Of a stretch of DNA of 64,000 nucleotides, positions 1 through 13,278 are shown piece after piece; the first letter of the stretch is position 1; each line of letters opens with the position of its first letter. Source of the DNA: Gymnorhina tibicen (Eukaryota > Chordata > Aves > Passeriformes > Artamidae); assembly GCA_013399875.1 (NCBI GenBank), contig VXAZ01003894.1:100166-164165 (forward strand). Reading direction: 5' to 3'. The position numbers were made by a program, and so were the translations under genes. The notes under the pieces were generated by a model, which saw only the letters and a program-made list of their open reading frames with translations, searched no databases and was not told where the DNA came from.

Positions 1-60
1 AAAAGGGGGAGATTGCTCTTCCGGACAACATGGTAGCAGTGAAATGAAATACCTAGACAG

Positions 61-66
61 ACTTAC
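61..66 (-). other. POU6F2: Splice donor of the POU6F2 exon
   Basis: On the minus strand the exon ends TTCG and is followed by gtaagt, a perfect consensus 5' splice site. It splits a Gly codon after its first base (phase 1). Bases 1-60 to the left are the start of the next intron and hold nothing else recognisable. Confidence 0.88.
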
Positions 67-238
67 CGAAGAGCTTGCTGGGAGTGTCCTCGCTGTCATT
101 TGATTCCACAGGCGCAAGCAAGGGCTCATTCAGCTCGTTGTCTGAAGTAGCTGCCTTGTCCTCACCTCTCAACTCTGCATTCATTTCACTCCGCAGTGAC
201 AGCAAGGGCTTACTGACTTGTCCAGCTATCATTGGATC
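67..238 (-). CDS. POU6F2: POU6F2 amino-terminal coding exon (internal exon)
   Basis: Read on the minus strand this exon encodes 57 codons plus one base, beginning DPMIAGQVSKPLLSLRSEMN and ending ESNDSEDTPSKLF with the first base of a Gly codon. I recognise this as the amino terminus of POU6F2 (retina-derived POU factor 1), a nuclear transcription factor with a POU-specific domain and a POU homeodomain near its carboxyl end. Only the acidic, Ser-rich, low-complexity lead segment lies here; the Gln-rich region and both DNA-binding domains must lie left of the window. The exon is bounded by a consensus acceptor (CTAG after a long pyrimidine tract) and donor (G|GTAAGT), with phase 0 at the 5' side and phase 1 at the 3' side. 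The internal ATG at codon 3 is a possible start but has C at -3, a weak context, so the true start may be in an upstream exon. From memory, the human protein has Val where this has Leu (LLSLRSE) and Ser where this has Asn (TSDNEL). Confidence 0.9.
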
Positions 239-285
239 CTAGGATGGGGGGAAAAAAAAGAGTGAGGGGGAAAAAAGTGGCAGCT
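239..285 (-). other. POU6F2: Splice acceptor and pyrimidine tract of the POU6F2 exon
   Basis: Read on the minus strand, 285 to 239 is a nearly uninterrupted C/T run ending in cctag, immediately before the exon codon GAT. This is a strong 3' splice site. It shows that the coding sequence is preceded by an intron, so ATG codon 3 of the exon is not part of a first exon. Confidence 0.85.
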
Positions 286-315
286 TTGGTGTGCGTATAC
301 TCTCTCTTCCACTCC

Positions 316-365
316 CTCTCTCTCACACACACACATACACACACACACTCTCTCTCTCTCTCTCT
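316..365. repeat. Compound (CT)n(CA)n(CT)n microsatellite
   Basis: A CT run, an interrupted CA run with one CATA step, then a longer CT run. It lies about 80 bp upstream of the POU6F2 exon. On the sense (minus) strand it reads as (GA)n(TG)n(GA)n. It is likely length-polymorphic. Confidence 0.9.
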
Positions 366-3009
366 TATCTCTGGCTGCTCCTGCTGTTATTGCTGGCTGC
401 AGTCAAGTGAAGAGCTATTACAGATCCAATGAGTTTTCCATTACTCCCCACCCTATTAAAGCTCAACTAGCATGTGAGAGATTCAGGATGCTTTGGAGAA
501 AAACTTCTATGAAAGCAACATAACCAACACGGCTTTAATTGTGGGATGTGCTTTTTTTGTGTGTATGTTTTTACACCTCACCCTGTCCTTAGCATAGTAA
601 GAAAAGAAATTCCTATATGCTCCGATACCACAGAAGAGGACCCCCCTGTGAGTGCTCCATAGTGATTTAAAGAGGCATCCTCAGCTGTACAACATTAACA
701 AAATCAAATACACAGTTTTTAGCATTCCAGCATTTCTATGAAAATACACAGCATCAAATAGCCATTTCATTACATACTTTTAACAGAAATACAGTTTTCT
801 TCTAACTGCTCCTGTCATTGGGATACTATGCTCCAAAAGTCCATAAAGACACAAACACACAATTTTCTTTCAAATATAAAAAACACAGAAACCATTTTCT
901 AAAAGATAAAATTAGGGAAGATACTTACACATACAGTTTGCAATTATTCTTGTGTTTGCAACATTATATCCCCCATAAAAGATTACACACACATATATAT
1001 ATATACATATATACACATATAAATATTTTCTTGATGATCAGAATCTGTTTTATCTTCTGCTCATTGAGGACGTTTGGGGGTCAGGCATTATTTCCAAGCA
1101 CACTCGGTTATTCCGTTTGCAAACTAATAAGCATAATATCATGACAGCACAGAAAGCAGAGTAAAAAAAAAACTAAAAAAAAGAAAAAGAACAGGTGACC
1201 TTGTTGCTCTCTCTAGCAGCTATTTATTGCAAAGTTCATGCCTAAATGGCTCTTATGCAGAGAACAGGTGACCAGCGAGCAAGTAGGTTGGCTAGCATGT
1301 TCCCTCTGTCCCGTCCTCACATTGGTCGATGTTTGCCTATGGGTTTTTTAATGTATTCATGTCTGAAAAGTGAATTTGATATGACACATGATAATCTATG
1401 AAAATGTTAATCAATACAAATAGTTTAAGCTGTCATCAAATGCACTTCTTTAGTCAATACTCATATTGCCGAAAACAATGTCACTGTCACCAGGGCTTAA
1501 TTTGCACAGCACTTAAATATTGGACTCTGTGCATCAATGCACTCCTCTTCAAATACTGTAGGTAAACACATTTTCTCCCTATTTAAGGCTGAAGCACTCA
1601 GCACGCATTTAGTTGAGCCGAATCCTCCCTTTTGAATACCTTGATAGGTCCACTGGAGGGCAAAATTAATACTTAATTGAATCTCACAGTCATCAAAATA
1701 ATCAATACTTTTTTATTATTTATTCTTTACAGTCTGTTGACTGTTTCAAACCTCTGAGGGAATGGTGGAAAGGATTCATGGCTTTGAAACACTGTCATTT
1801 AACAAGGTAATTTTCAGTGGGGCATTAGGGGTTGTGAAACATATAATAAAACAAAAATGGTGGCTTATAATAGGAAGAAAGAAAAGAATTATATTTCTGC
1901 CATCTAACAAAACAGGATAAATAAAAAAAGCAAGTGCAAGCAGGAGAGGGAGAAAGGAGGGGGAGAGGGAAAGAAAGACTGGCTTTTGAAGGGTTTTATC
2001 ATATCAAGAGCAGAGCTGAGCTTTCATAATGCTGACATTTCTCATTCTGACAATCCTAAACAAGTGGAAAGGATGAGATCGCAGATATCATCTTTCATCA
2101 CATTCCCCAGCTTAAGAACCAACATGACAGCTTCTCTCCCCTTTACACTGTTAATTACTAAATAAAATACTGCTCTCTGTCAGCATTAGATTATTGCAGA
2201 TAGCAACCACCAACATTACTCCATTGTTTTGTTTTGCCTTTTTTTAAACCGGTGATACCTACCTTGAACTATTTGGAAAATAAATTAGGCTTGTGTCTAC
2301 ATATTGTAAATATATGAAACATAATCAATTTAATCAATGTGGTCAATCCATGTTATTGTCAGGCTAAATTGCTGGCGATTTATTAACGTTTCATTTACTG
2401 TATTTATTAGGCAGCAACAATCTGAATATTTCTTAGATGTTTCTGGAGAGGAAACAGAAACCAATAGATTTCTTTTGCAGACACTGTAAAAAAACTGGTT
2501 TTTTTTGCCTCATACTCATATTGCACTATGGACAGTCATTTACTGAGGCAAAAAATTTGTTTGCTTTCATATACTAAATAATGTATTTTAGCGTATTTTG
2601 CAGCTAAAGGTCATTGTGAACACAAACAGCATTGTTTCAGTCTGTGCTCCTTCTCTCAGTTTCAGCTATTCAAAACTAACATCAAGATTTGTTACTAACA
2701 TCCATAACAAATGTGAATGAGGACAAAATTTGACCCTTTTCATTAAACTAGTTTGGGGAGGGAACTAATCATGTCCACAGAGAAAAACTCCTGATCTGTG
2801 GACTAACAGCAATTTAATGGATTTAATGGCATCTGTAGGATTCTAGATTAAGTCTAAGTTGCCACATTCTGAAGTTGAATATATGAAAAGTGGTAGGAAG
2901 AATAATGTGGGAAATGTGACAGCACTGGGAGAAACCTCAGCCCTTCGGTGACAGTGAATTCTCAGCAACTTCAACAGAGCCAGGATTTTATTTGTTATGT
3001 ATATCAATA
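366..3009. other. POU6F2 upstream intron, repeat-poor, with candidate conserved blocks
   Basis: There is no gene or recognisable transposon here. It holds a short CA/TA microsatellite (985-1024), a 13-bp direct repeat agaacaggtgacc near 1188 and 1261, and purine-rich sequence near 1935-1980. Blocks at about 1480-1780 and 1985-2230 are unbroken, complex and rich in TAAT-type homeodomain cores, the usual look of intronic conserved non-coding elements in developmental genes. That last point is inference from composition only. Confidence 0.5.
985..1024. repeat. CA/TA microsatellite
   Basis: Alternating CACACA followed by TATATA, then CATATATACACATATA, in intronic sequence. No coding potential. 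Confidence 0.85.
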
Positions 3010-3345
3010 ATTCGGCCTCATCTGGAGTACTTTGTTCATTTCTGGTTAGCCCATCTAAGAAGGATACATCAGAAAAAGGTGCAGTAAGAATGATAAACTG
3101 ATCGAAAGGACTGAGAGTGCTTACAGAAAGGTGTGACTAAGAATGAGCATGATCAAAGGATACAATATAATAAACAGCAGAGAGAAAATGTAGATCAGAA
3201 ACTATTCACCCTAACTCATCTGAGGAGAAAAGGTGTCTCCACTGAAATGGGAAGAAGTCATAAATCTAATAATAATAAATTATACTTTTCCAAACAGTAG
3301 GTGGTGGAAAACCTGTGGAACTCATTGCTGCAAGGTATCACTGAG
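3010..3345 (+). mobile_element. Ancient, degraded CR1-type LINE remnant
   Basis: Scattered matches in the right order to the 3' half of CR1 LINEs: cctcatctggagtactttgt near 3016 (the conserved PHLEYC-type segment of the ORF2 carboxyl region), tctgaggagaaaagg near 3220, and cctgtggaactcattgctgc near 3311. Divergence is high and no frame is open. The order of matches puts the element on the plus strand, antisense to POU6F2. It could be a related ancient LINE family rather than CR1 proper. Confidence 0.5.
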
Positions 3346-6300
3346 ACCTGCACCGCAGTAAACATCAACATAGTCACTCGCATGGCTGGGCATACTCTTA
3401 GCAGTGAATTTAAAGCAGGTTTGCAAACACACAGGCAATGACTATAAAAAGTGAAATAACATAAACTCCTGCCCCCTCCCTCAGACAGCACAAGAACCTG
3501 TAGTTAACCCCCAGGGTAGCTCTCTCTGTCAGGTGGTAAATGAATGACAACTTTCTCTATAAGCAAACGGATTAGATACTGTCCAAATTTCTAGTCTACA
3601 TGAAGACTAAATAAATCACTTAAACGATAGGTTAAGGAAAGGTTTGTTCCCTTGAAAAACATACTAAAAATTGGGCATTTTTAAACTTCAGGTTATCTCC
3701 AGGCCTTCAGTTGCTTTCTGTGCTTAAAAATGTGTCTGTTCTGCAGTGAATTATGCATGATTAAAAACTATTGGTTTTGCAAAACACATAATAAATTGTA
3801 ATTCCAGTGCACAGCAAGTGGCCTAGTCTGCAAAATCCCTTGGTGATCAAAGGGGTTGTTCCTATATTTCCTAATGGCCTCCCTAAAAAAAATTCTGGAG
3901 TAGTTGCTATGACAGCTGCAGGCCCAGCAGCCTTCTCCTCCTCTTCTGCCCACCTGCAGGTCCATCCCAGAGAAGATCCACAGCATTGGAGAGGATGCAT
4001 TGAGGCAAGGAATTGCATATGCATCTTTAATAGCTAATACTGTCAGGATCTGTTCTTCTGCACTGGATGTCTGTTAGCTTGACACTCAGCACTTGCTTTT
4101 TGGAAGGTGCTATAGGTCAGATTACACTTTGCACTGTAACACAGGCTCTCCTGTTCACTGACAGCCTCACAAAAGTTCCAGCTTTTCATGTGCAAAATTG
4201 AAAAGTCTAAGAATGCATAAAACCAGCAAGATGAACTTTGTCAAAAGGGTTTACATGCTTTAAGTAAGAGGCAAAGGCATATAATGCTTCAGAATTTCAG
4301 AGTTCTAGTTATGAGAGGACTAAGGAATCACAATCCCCTTATTCAAAATATAACTGTATATACCACACGTGTAGTGACAAATTATACGTGCATCTCTTGC
4401 AGATACTCATATAACTTGTCGTCTATTTCTTGTCCAACTAGCACTAGTACTTCCAGACTTGCCTGTTTCCTACGAGATTTCCCTGACAGCTTTGTGCTGC
4501 AAGTGGTCCTCCCTGCTGTGTGTCTCCCTTAAGGGGTGGCTTATACCTCCTGTAATTCATTTTCAGTATCTGCTACACCACTCTTCAGCTCTACCACTCC
4601 CTGATGGCTTAAACTGGCTGTTGGGCTTAATTTAATAGTAAAAATTCTGTGGATTTGCAAATGCAAGTTGTGGTAACACACCCTCTTCTAAAAGCTAAAA
4701 CCTTTACCTTTTTCTTATCTGAAGCACTGTACGAAGTGCAGGAGAACATTTATCACCGTGTTAAAAGCTTTGCCTTTGCACTTTAAGGGTAAAGGTGCAG
4801 TTTCTAAGCAAAACTATTTAGTAATCAAAGACAGCTTTTAAAAGAAACTGTATAGGGTTTGTGTCAAACATGCCCTAGGCAAAAGTCTAAAAATGAATTA
4901 CTTTCTTCCTTAATGTAGGACTTGGGTGATAATAGAGCTTTATAAAGGCTTCATGTACTGATTTAGCCACTGGTCTAAATTTTGTACTTACTGCACCATA
5001 AACATTGTTGCTCTGAATGTAATTACTTTCTAAATTCTAGTTCAGAGAAAAGGTAAGATCCTCTGTTTTGCTTTTTATTTTGCCCTTAGTTTGAAGTTAA
5101 TTTGCACAGACTTTTTTTCCCCCAACCTTAGAAGTACTACAAAACAATTTTCTGCTTTTCTTCAAAACATGAACTAAATCTTGCCCAAACCCCCACCCCC
5201 CAGTCATGATATTACACAGACTTCTGTTTGGGACATACACAATGAATTCGTTTGAGAGCAAACACAAAATTCTACTAATAAATATAAAATTTACACTTTG
5301 TAATGACTTATTATTCCAATGACTGCACTAAAAATTTATTTGAATTGTAGGTTTTTTAATTTTTTAATCAAGATATAGCACGATCACAAATTTGGATAAA
5401 GCTGTTCTAAGATGTACCGTAGCTTAGTTTTTGTGTGAGGAATACATTAAAAAGACTCTACTGGAAAAAGATTGGATTTAAATTTTTGTTAAATACCAGT
5501 GAAATTTAGGATTACCTTCTCCCTTTGTCTGCTTCTTATGAAAAAGTTTTCTTCCTTCATCTTATTGCTTCTAGAGGTATTCATTTTTTTTCCCGTAAAT
5601 AAAGATCTCTTACTGACAACCTTCTTTGATTCTTTCTTCTTTTAACATTGTTTTATCTGCTGTCACTAATGTGCTGATAGTTCCCTCCCAATCTATCCAT
5701 AGACTGGTTTATGCAAACTACTTTGAATCAACCTTTTGTCCCCTCCTAGCCTCTGACCATTTCTACCTGCTGGCTGTTATTTCCCTGGAAAAGTTACAGA
5801 GAAAAATCTCATTTTCTTCACAGCCACTTCTACCACCACCTTTGGATGGGTGTTTATAAGCAAAACAAACAAGATTGCTGATACGTGATCACTGATCTCT
5901 CATCACTACTTTGATCTTGAACTTCTATTTACGTATTTATGTCTCTTTACTCATATTCAACTTACTAAAATCTTCTGTATTACCTCTCCTTTCCCTTACA
6001 GCAAAAAGCTGATGTATCAACAGCTCATCTCACTTAATATGAATATTTTCACTCAAAACAGTCTCTGCTGTTCTCCAGCTAGAATCGTATTTGTTCTCCT
6101 CATTAATTTTCTGTAGCAGAAAAAGAAAGTTCTTCTTTTCTCCCTTTTCTCAATAGTAGTGTGGCTTTGGACATTTTGTTTTTCCAGTGATATTCATTTT
6201 CACATAGAGTGTCCAGGTTGCAGTTAAAAATAATGTAGCTAATTATGAAATCAGTGCTTAGTTATACTCATTTTATTAATAGCACTGAACTATAACAATT

Positions 6301-7691
6301 TAAATTGGAAAGTCAGAAAAACTATCACTGCCCATGGTGCTTTCTTTCACAGAAATAGTCTTCTCAAGTTAAGCGGTAATGTTAGGATTGTCTCCTTCAT
6401 TTATTTACCTAATTTTAAGTTCTGAGGACATTGAAATGGTTACTGCTTATTAGAATAACATAGATCTGACAGAAAAATTAAAGTTTACAGAAACTTATTG
6501 AGCTTTTAATTGTTTCTTTAGGAATCTTAAAATAGAATTAATTTTATTTCTTTTTTAAACTAATTTTTAAGTGACAATGTTGTTTGAATTGCTGTGCCTT
6601 GAGACTGAGGTACTACAACGTGTTTTCAAATCATGCCAAAAAATCCCTCACTAGACTTATTTTTTTCCCCTATTTCACTATTTTCCCTAATAATATTGTT
6701 GCACATATTTATTATACCTATTAAGAGCAAGCTGAAAGGTTCACAAGAGAAGTTCAATTTGCTAATCAGGCTAGCTAGAGGCTGCAGGGAATAGGCACAC
6801 AGAAGCTGCACAGTGGTAAATAGCTAGGTCACCATTTATTTTATAATCAGTTTGGGTTTATTGCTCTAAATATACCCCAGCAGTCATGCTGCAATCTTCA
6901 AAAAAGAAAGAAAGGCAAAGAATGCTGGTTTCACCATAGAAAAAGTAAGAAACAATAATTCATTGTAGGAGACTTCTGCACCTCTGGTCCAGAAAAGCCA
7001 TTTCTTAATCCTGCTGGCAAAGAAATATGTGCACTAATGAATCCATACTTCGTATTTTTCCTGACACACACGACACTTAGGGATCACTAATGCCAGAGTA
7101 CACACAGCACAGAAGCTTTACTCTAAATGTTGCTTTCAAGTCTTAGAGTTGACCTTAATGCTTCTGATACAATTATTAGCGTGATTTAAGGATCATATTG
7201 CTCTTCTTGTTACAAGAACTCTTGTTTAGAGTTTTGTACCAGATCCAGGGTGAAGCTATTCAAAACTTTTCTCTAGTAATTAGATTAGAGTTTTAATTTT
7301 GGCCGTGGTCTGATTATAATGATTCTCCATTGAAATGACATACCGCCTTACTGGAAAGGAGCTTGTCTCTCTGTGGACATGTAGCAAAAGTTTGTACGCA
7401 TACACAGGTCAAGAGACAAGAGAAGCTACTATTCTGGGAAGCTACCACACTCCTCAAAACACATGATAGACAATAGCACACAGCCACTAGTAGAAATAAC
7501 AAGTCCTGAGAGTGGTGAGAGAAATCAGCCTTCTTCTGGTTAAAGATTCTTGGAGTCACACAAAACCTGACCCATTTTTGTGACAGCAGACAGTCAGGCC
7601 TTAGAGATCAGGATAGGGAAAAGGCAAAACAGGCATTTTTGACTGGGACCAACATGGTGGATAAGCCTTCAATAGACTTTCCCACTCATTT
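3346..7691. other. Intronic sequence without recognised features
   Basis: AT-rich single-copy sequence. Short reading frames on both strands show no recognisable protein family and no codon-like pattern. I see no repeat with a definable boundary. Confidence 0.6.
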
Positions 7692-7734
7692 CATAGAATC
7701 ATTTAGGTTGGAAAAGACCTTTAAGATCATCAAA
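7692..7734 (-). mobile_element. CR1 3' tail fragment
   Basis: The plus strand reads catagaatcatttaggttgg followed by aaaagacctttaagatcatc. This is the reverse complement of the conserved 3' end of avian CR1 (gatgatctttaagg...ccaacc...attctatg). Only about 43 bp remain, as expected from the strong 5' truncation of CR1 copies or from decay. Confidence 0.8.
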
Positions 7735-10700
7735 CCAAAAGATTTTCTACTCTTCTTTCGTCTGGTTTCCTGAAAGAAGGAGATGCTGTACGAGAGCAAT
7801 TAAATCTGAAATTAGAAGATGGTCCTATCAAGAGCAAGACTTTGACACATTATCTTCATAGGAGTAATGGAGGATTCCCAATGCCCTGTCAGTTCTATTC
7901 TGAAGGAGCCATGTCAAACATAAGAAAACATCCAGAAAATTTCAAGCCTGAAAGAAAAAGTAAAATTTTTAGACTGTGGGGCCAATTTACCAGAAGACTT
8001 GGAAAAAACCCAGTATGAAGAGCAAAGCATTGTCGTCCATTAAAAAAAAAAAGTTCTATAAAGGTATCCATTACTCTTATGGGAAAAATACCATCCTACC
8101 CTAATGTAATGCATTAGCTGTCTAACAGATCCCTGCCTTAAAAAAAAACCAACCTTCTTGTTCACCCTGAAAATTATTTCATGTGGTGATGTTTTAGTCA
8201 CCACACTGACCACCTGAGAAGACATGATCCTGTTTACCAAATCACAAGTGCTTTTTCACAAGCCTGCCAATTCATGAACTTGTCTTTTTTCTTGTTTAAT
8301 ATTTGCTCAGTTTTGATTTTGAATAGGCCTTAGACACAAGACCTCTCTTTCCAGATGATTATGCTACATGTGTTAAAAGATCCTTCTAGAACCTACAGTA
8401 TGCTCTTATCAGCATAATCCTTCTGCTCTCCATGAGAAGAAGAGGCCATAAACAACCTCTTTGGAATTAAGAAACATGATAAAATACTCCATACTTGAGT
8501 TAGTCTTTCCTAGGTGTAAGATTTCTTACTAGGATTTCCACCACAAAACAGTCAAATTAGAATAATTTGGCCTAACCAGAAATTTAAATATGGTATCATA
8601 TGCAGTTTCTCTATATTTTCATTTGTCAGGCTTTATCAACCATGTACACACTAGAAATTACTTTGGGTGAAAAAATATCAAAGCCAGAATTCAGCTAAAA
8701 TTTCTTTCTTTTAGAAATCAGCACATCCAGAATCACACCAAAACCAAACTTACAATAGCTTTTGAATGTTGATCAGGTATGAGAGAGAAACTTGACCAGG
8801 CTGCATAGAGGGGACTCAGAGCAATTGAAAGAAGCTCTCCTTTTAGTTAAACGAAAACTTAATTTTACATAATACATCAGGATTTTCATCATGTAAAACA
8901 AAGAAACCATTAACTTGAATTTTTGACGATCAGAGCATGGGTTAAATAGTAACCCAGCTCGGTGGTTAATTCAATTACTTGCATTTGGTCTAGGAAAACC
9001 CAAATCAAGATCCATCTGCGGTCAGCCATGGACTCAACCATATCAGGAAAGTCACTTCCTATTTCAGGATGGATGTCTTCCCTAACTCTCACCAGAAATT
9101 CTATCAAACACCCACAATGTAACACCTCCAAAAGAAAATTTGTTGAAATGGGTACAAATCTCTTATAGTACAGTGAAGCAACATTTTCTAGTGAAAACTC
9201 TTTTTTCCTGAAGATTTTTAAAGTAATATTTCTTTAACTCCAGTTTCACCCAGGTTTTGAATTGAACACCACTTTTGAAAACAGTTATCATTTATAATAC
9301 AATACATGGTAATAACCTAGACCAATTTGGAAGTTTGGTATCTATTTTTTGCAAATCTTTTAAAATCCTTTAAAAATACAGTTAAAACACTTAAACAAAT
9401 CACACCAAGAAAATCATGATTTCACCAGAATATCATAATCAATAATTGATGAAAAGTCTTCAACCCAAAATTGTTCTTTTTTATCTTCAAGCAAGTGAGA
9501 AAGTCTGCTTTGACTTCTTCTTCCTAAACAAGGCCGAAGTCTTCCCAAATCTGAATCCAAACTTAGGATAGCTCAACCTTAATTTTATATATTATGTGGT
9601 TAATAAGTTAGTCAGCTCTTCATGGAGCTTCCTGTAATACAGCACACTTGAATTTTAGTGACAAGTATGGGAAATTATTTCTTTTCTGGCATTTCTACTC
9701 ATATCATACTTTCTAGAGGTGGACCTTCAGATTTCCTTTTATCTACTCTAAACAGAGAATAAGAAAGCAATAATGCCCATCTTTTGAAGCAACTGAAAGT
9801 CTCTCCTGATCTGAAGCTCACAGACTAAAATCTTATTTTATTTTTCCAGATGCTAGAAGATGCACTGCAGCTTCCAGGTTAAGAGGAAGAATCCCAAATA
9901 GTTATCCTGTCCTTCTCCTATGTTGAGATCATCTGACAGCAGAATCTGCTGCTACAACTGCTAAACATACTTAATAATGCCACAAATACTGCAGATCAAT
10001 AATGCAATGCTTTTTATATTTCCCAAGCCTTTCTCATTGATGAATGAGTGCAATTGTTTTTTTAATCATTACAAAAGGTCTTCAGGGTTACTTTTCTTCA
10101 CACCAGGTCTTCATCAACACCTGGGTACCACATCTTTCTTTTCATGTTGTAGATCACAACATATTAATTTCTAATTAAATGTATTCCAAATTCAACATGC
10201 CTTCAACTATCACACAGCTTCATATTTCTAATGCAATTTGCATAAGGATTTAAGAACTTGAAGCCCAAAGGGTGCTTGGCCTTTTCATCAATGGCCTTAA
10301 TCTGCTGGAAGATGCAGGTATACTTACAAACTCCCAATGTTTTGTTCATTATGCTGGGATAGGATGTGTCACACACCACACACAGCGACAGTATTATGTG
10401 CTGGACACACAGAAGGATCTCTTCAGTACAAAGCAGTTTTTCTGTTTAATGCTTTACAACAGGAAAACAGCAGAACATTTACCAATCATTTTAGCAGCAA
10501 TTACAGTAACTGGATTATCAATAAACAATGAATGAAGCATTTCTCAAATCTGCTGATATTTTCCTACATGAACAGTTCTGTTCTTTATTAGATACTGTTT
10601 GGCTGAGGGATTTTTGGAGAGTTTGTTGCTTCTTCTAACAAAAAAATTTGCCGTACAATTATTTGCCATTGGCTGCCTATTGTTTCTCGAGGAAACTCCT

Positions 10701-13278
10701 TCAAAACAAACAATATTTTAAGGAAGAAAAAATCAGTTCAGAGAGTAAACCAAAACATGCAACTATAGCAACATATTGCTGCTAACACCTGGTTTTTGCA
10801 AACTGACTGACATCGCTGGGCTGCTCAGTTTCATCCTAAAAGAGTAACTACCACTGCTCTGCTCAGAGAGCAGTCACAGGTGCTGTTGATTTCCTTCTGT
10901 TTCAACAGAAGAAAAATATTTCCAAAGATCCTGTTATTGTTTATGACATGTATGTATGCACATGTATGTATGTAAATATTACATATATTAAAAAGTTTTC
11001 AGCAGGCCTGATTCCTTCTCATGTGAAGCCTTTTGGATTGCTGCCATCTGTTTCAACAGGGACAAACACATACTCAATTCTCCTCGTGAAAAATCACTGA
11101 GATCTATATAAGGGCAATGATCTTTTTGTCATTGAAATCGATAACAAGATATCAATAGGTATCCCTAAATGTAGTTTAGTTGTTTCAAAAAAACATAGGT
11201 CAACATAATCTCATAATACTATTTGTCTCAAATTACTTTTTAACCTATTACAAACTTAATGTTATTTTTTAAAAACAACTAATAAATATAGTTGTTGAAA
11301 ATAAAAGTTTCCTTCAAATTATTAATATTATTTAAAGACATGGCATAATTTGCACATTTTTTTCTTTTTCTTTTTTTTTTTTTGTATGCACAACCCATGG
11401 ACAAATATGCAGATCATTACAATAACTGCTTTGGTAAAATTAGCATCCCAAAAATGAATATTAAAAAGCTATTAATAACTTCGGAGTGATTAAAAATACA
11501 AAAATAGAGCAATAAAATGCGGAATATTAGTTTTAATCACAATCTCACAGTATTTGTTCATTATAAGTTATTTTCATGTGTCAGTCCAAATGGAAATTGA
11601 TACTGTGTGTTTGGCATATATATTTGAAGAAAGCATCCTTGCTTTTTACTTTCAGGAAAAGTTCATTCCTATGTCCATATTTATCATTAGTTTTCTTAAC
11701 CTAGAGACTACATGTATTTATAGTTTGCACATGCAAAGCCAAAGAGCCACTTGTGTTTCCTGCAGCAAGTCCAAGTATACTAGCACAGCTGCGAGATCAT
11801 ACAGTGTTCAAACCATCTTTGACCTTTCTGTTAGTCCTCTTTTAACAAAAAATAGTCTTTCCTTTGTGGGAGAGGAAGTTTGACCCCAGATGTTTATAAT
11901 AGGAGGGCTGGCACCTTGGAGGCTCAGTTTTGCCACTGAAGCTGTATGCATTGCCAGCCAAGTCACCTAATCCCTATACATTGTTTAACTAATTTGCGAA
12001 GGAGAGAGCTGGACAAGGGTGTCTATTGTGACTTTTAAGCCTTCCTGTGAAAATTTGCATAAGTAATCTACCCTATCCCCATTGAGTCTTTACTTAACTC
12101 CTTCTTGCTCTATGCTTTTCTAAGATTTAATAATATCTAACTTAGAGTTTCATGAAAACTAACTTTCCTCAAACCACACTCACAAAATTTTAATTATATT
12201 TACTGCTAGGACAATTTCCACTATGTTAAAGTGGACCATTAATAATTTTATCCATTTATTCCTTTTGTTAACCTACTCCTTTAATGATTTACCTGCTTTC
12301 AATATCCACAGATACCCATTTTCTCATGTGTTGAGCAAATAATCTAGCTAATGCATACTTAACCAATTTATTCCTTACATCAAGAAAAATCCATCTCTCA
12401 TTTCTTAACCTGGTGGCACTTCTGATACATTTCACAGAGCTGCTGCATGTCTTGATTGTACCTGCTGAACTCAACACTGGGATTGTACCTAGGAACCCAA
12501 CTTCAAAGGGTCTTCTAGGAGCAAAAGATGCTTTCTCCTTGCTCTCTTTGTACTCAGACTGCTACAATGCACGCCCTCCATTCTCCCAGCCTAAGGAGCT
12601 CAAGAAGAATTAGGAAAGCAGATCTTCATTGCAGAGAAGGAAAGCAGGAAAATAAAACACTGTAAAGCAGGAGCTCATGTCTGCTGTTATCAGACCCTAT
12701 CCTGTTATGTTACTTTTTCTTTTCTTCCTACCACTGCACTTTCCTCAGGAATATTTCCTTTCCAAGCAGTTATCAATATGACTACCCTTTAAGTCCCAGT
12801 AGGTGGTTCTTATCTTTTAAACCTACTGAAACTTTCCTCCAAGACATTTATTCCTGCTACAGCAGGAATTGTGGCTACAGCAGATGCTCCCTCTTGAAGA
12901 TTTGCACTACTTTAGTGAGCTGTTACGTCTAGCAGCCAAGCACCCACACAACTACTCACTCACTCCCCTCTCCCACAGGATGAGGAGAAAACAGAGGAAG
13001 ACATGGCTTGTGGATCAATATAAAGACAGTTTGATCAGGGAAGCATAAGATACATATGCAAGCAAACCAAAATAAGGAATTTTTACCATTACTTCCCATT
13101 GACAAGTCAATTCCAGGGCAGTGAAGCCTCACTGTGAGTAACAGCTACATGAGAAGATGAACACCATAGACACAAATAATCCCAGTTCCTCCTTCTTTCC
13201 CCCTGCTTTTAATGCTGAACACTACAACATATGTATGAAATATCCCTTTGGTCAGTTGGGGTCAGACAACCCAACCCT
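7735..13278. other. Intronic sequence without recognised features
   Basis: AT-rich and low in repeats. It contains a T-rich run near 11358-11384 and a TGTA-type simple stretch near 10947-10985. Reading frames such as 8910-9131 (minus) and 11554-11883 (plus) match no family I know and are taken as chance. Confidence 0.6.

Noticed and set aside
1188..1273. Direct repeat agaacaggtgacc at about 1188 and 1261
   Set aside because: Only 13 bp and 73 bp apart. Most likely coincidence; E-box content alone is weak evidence of function.
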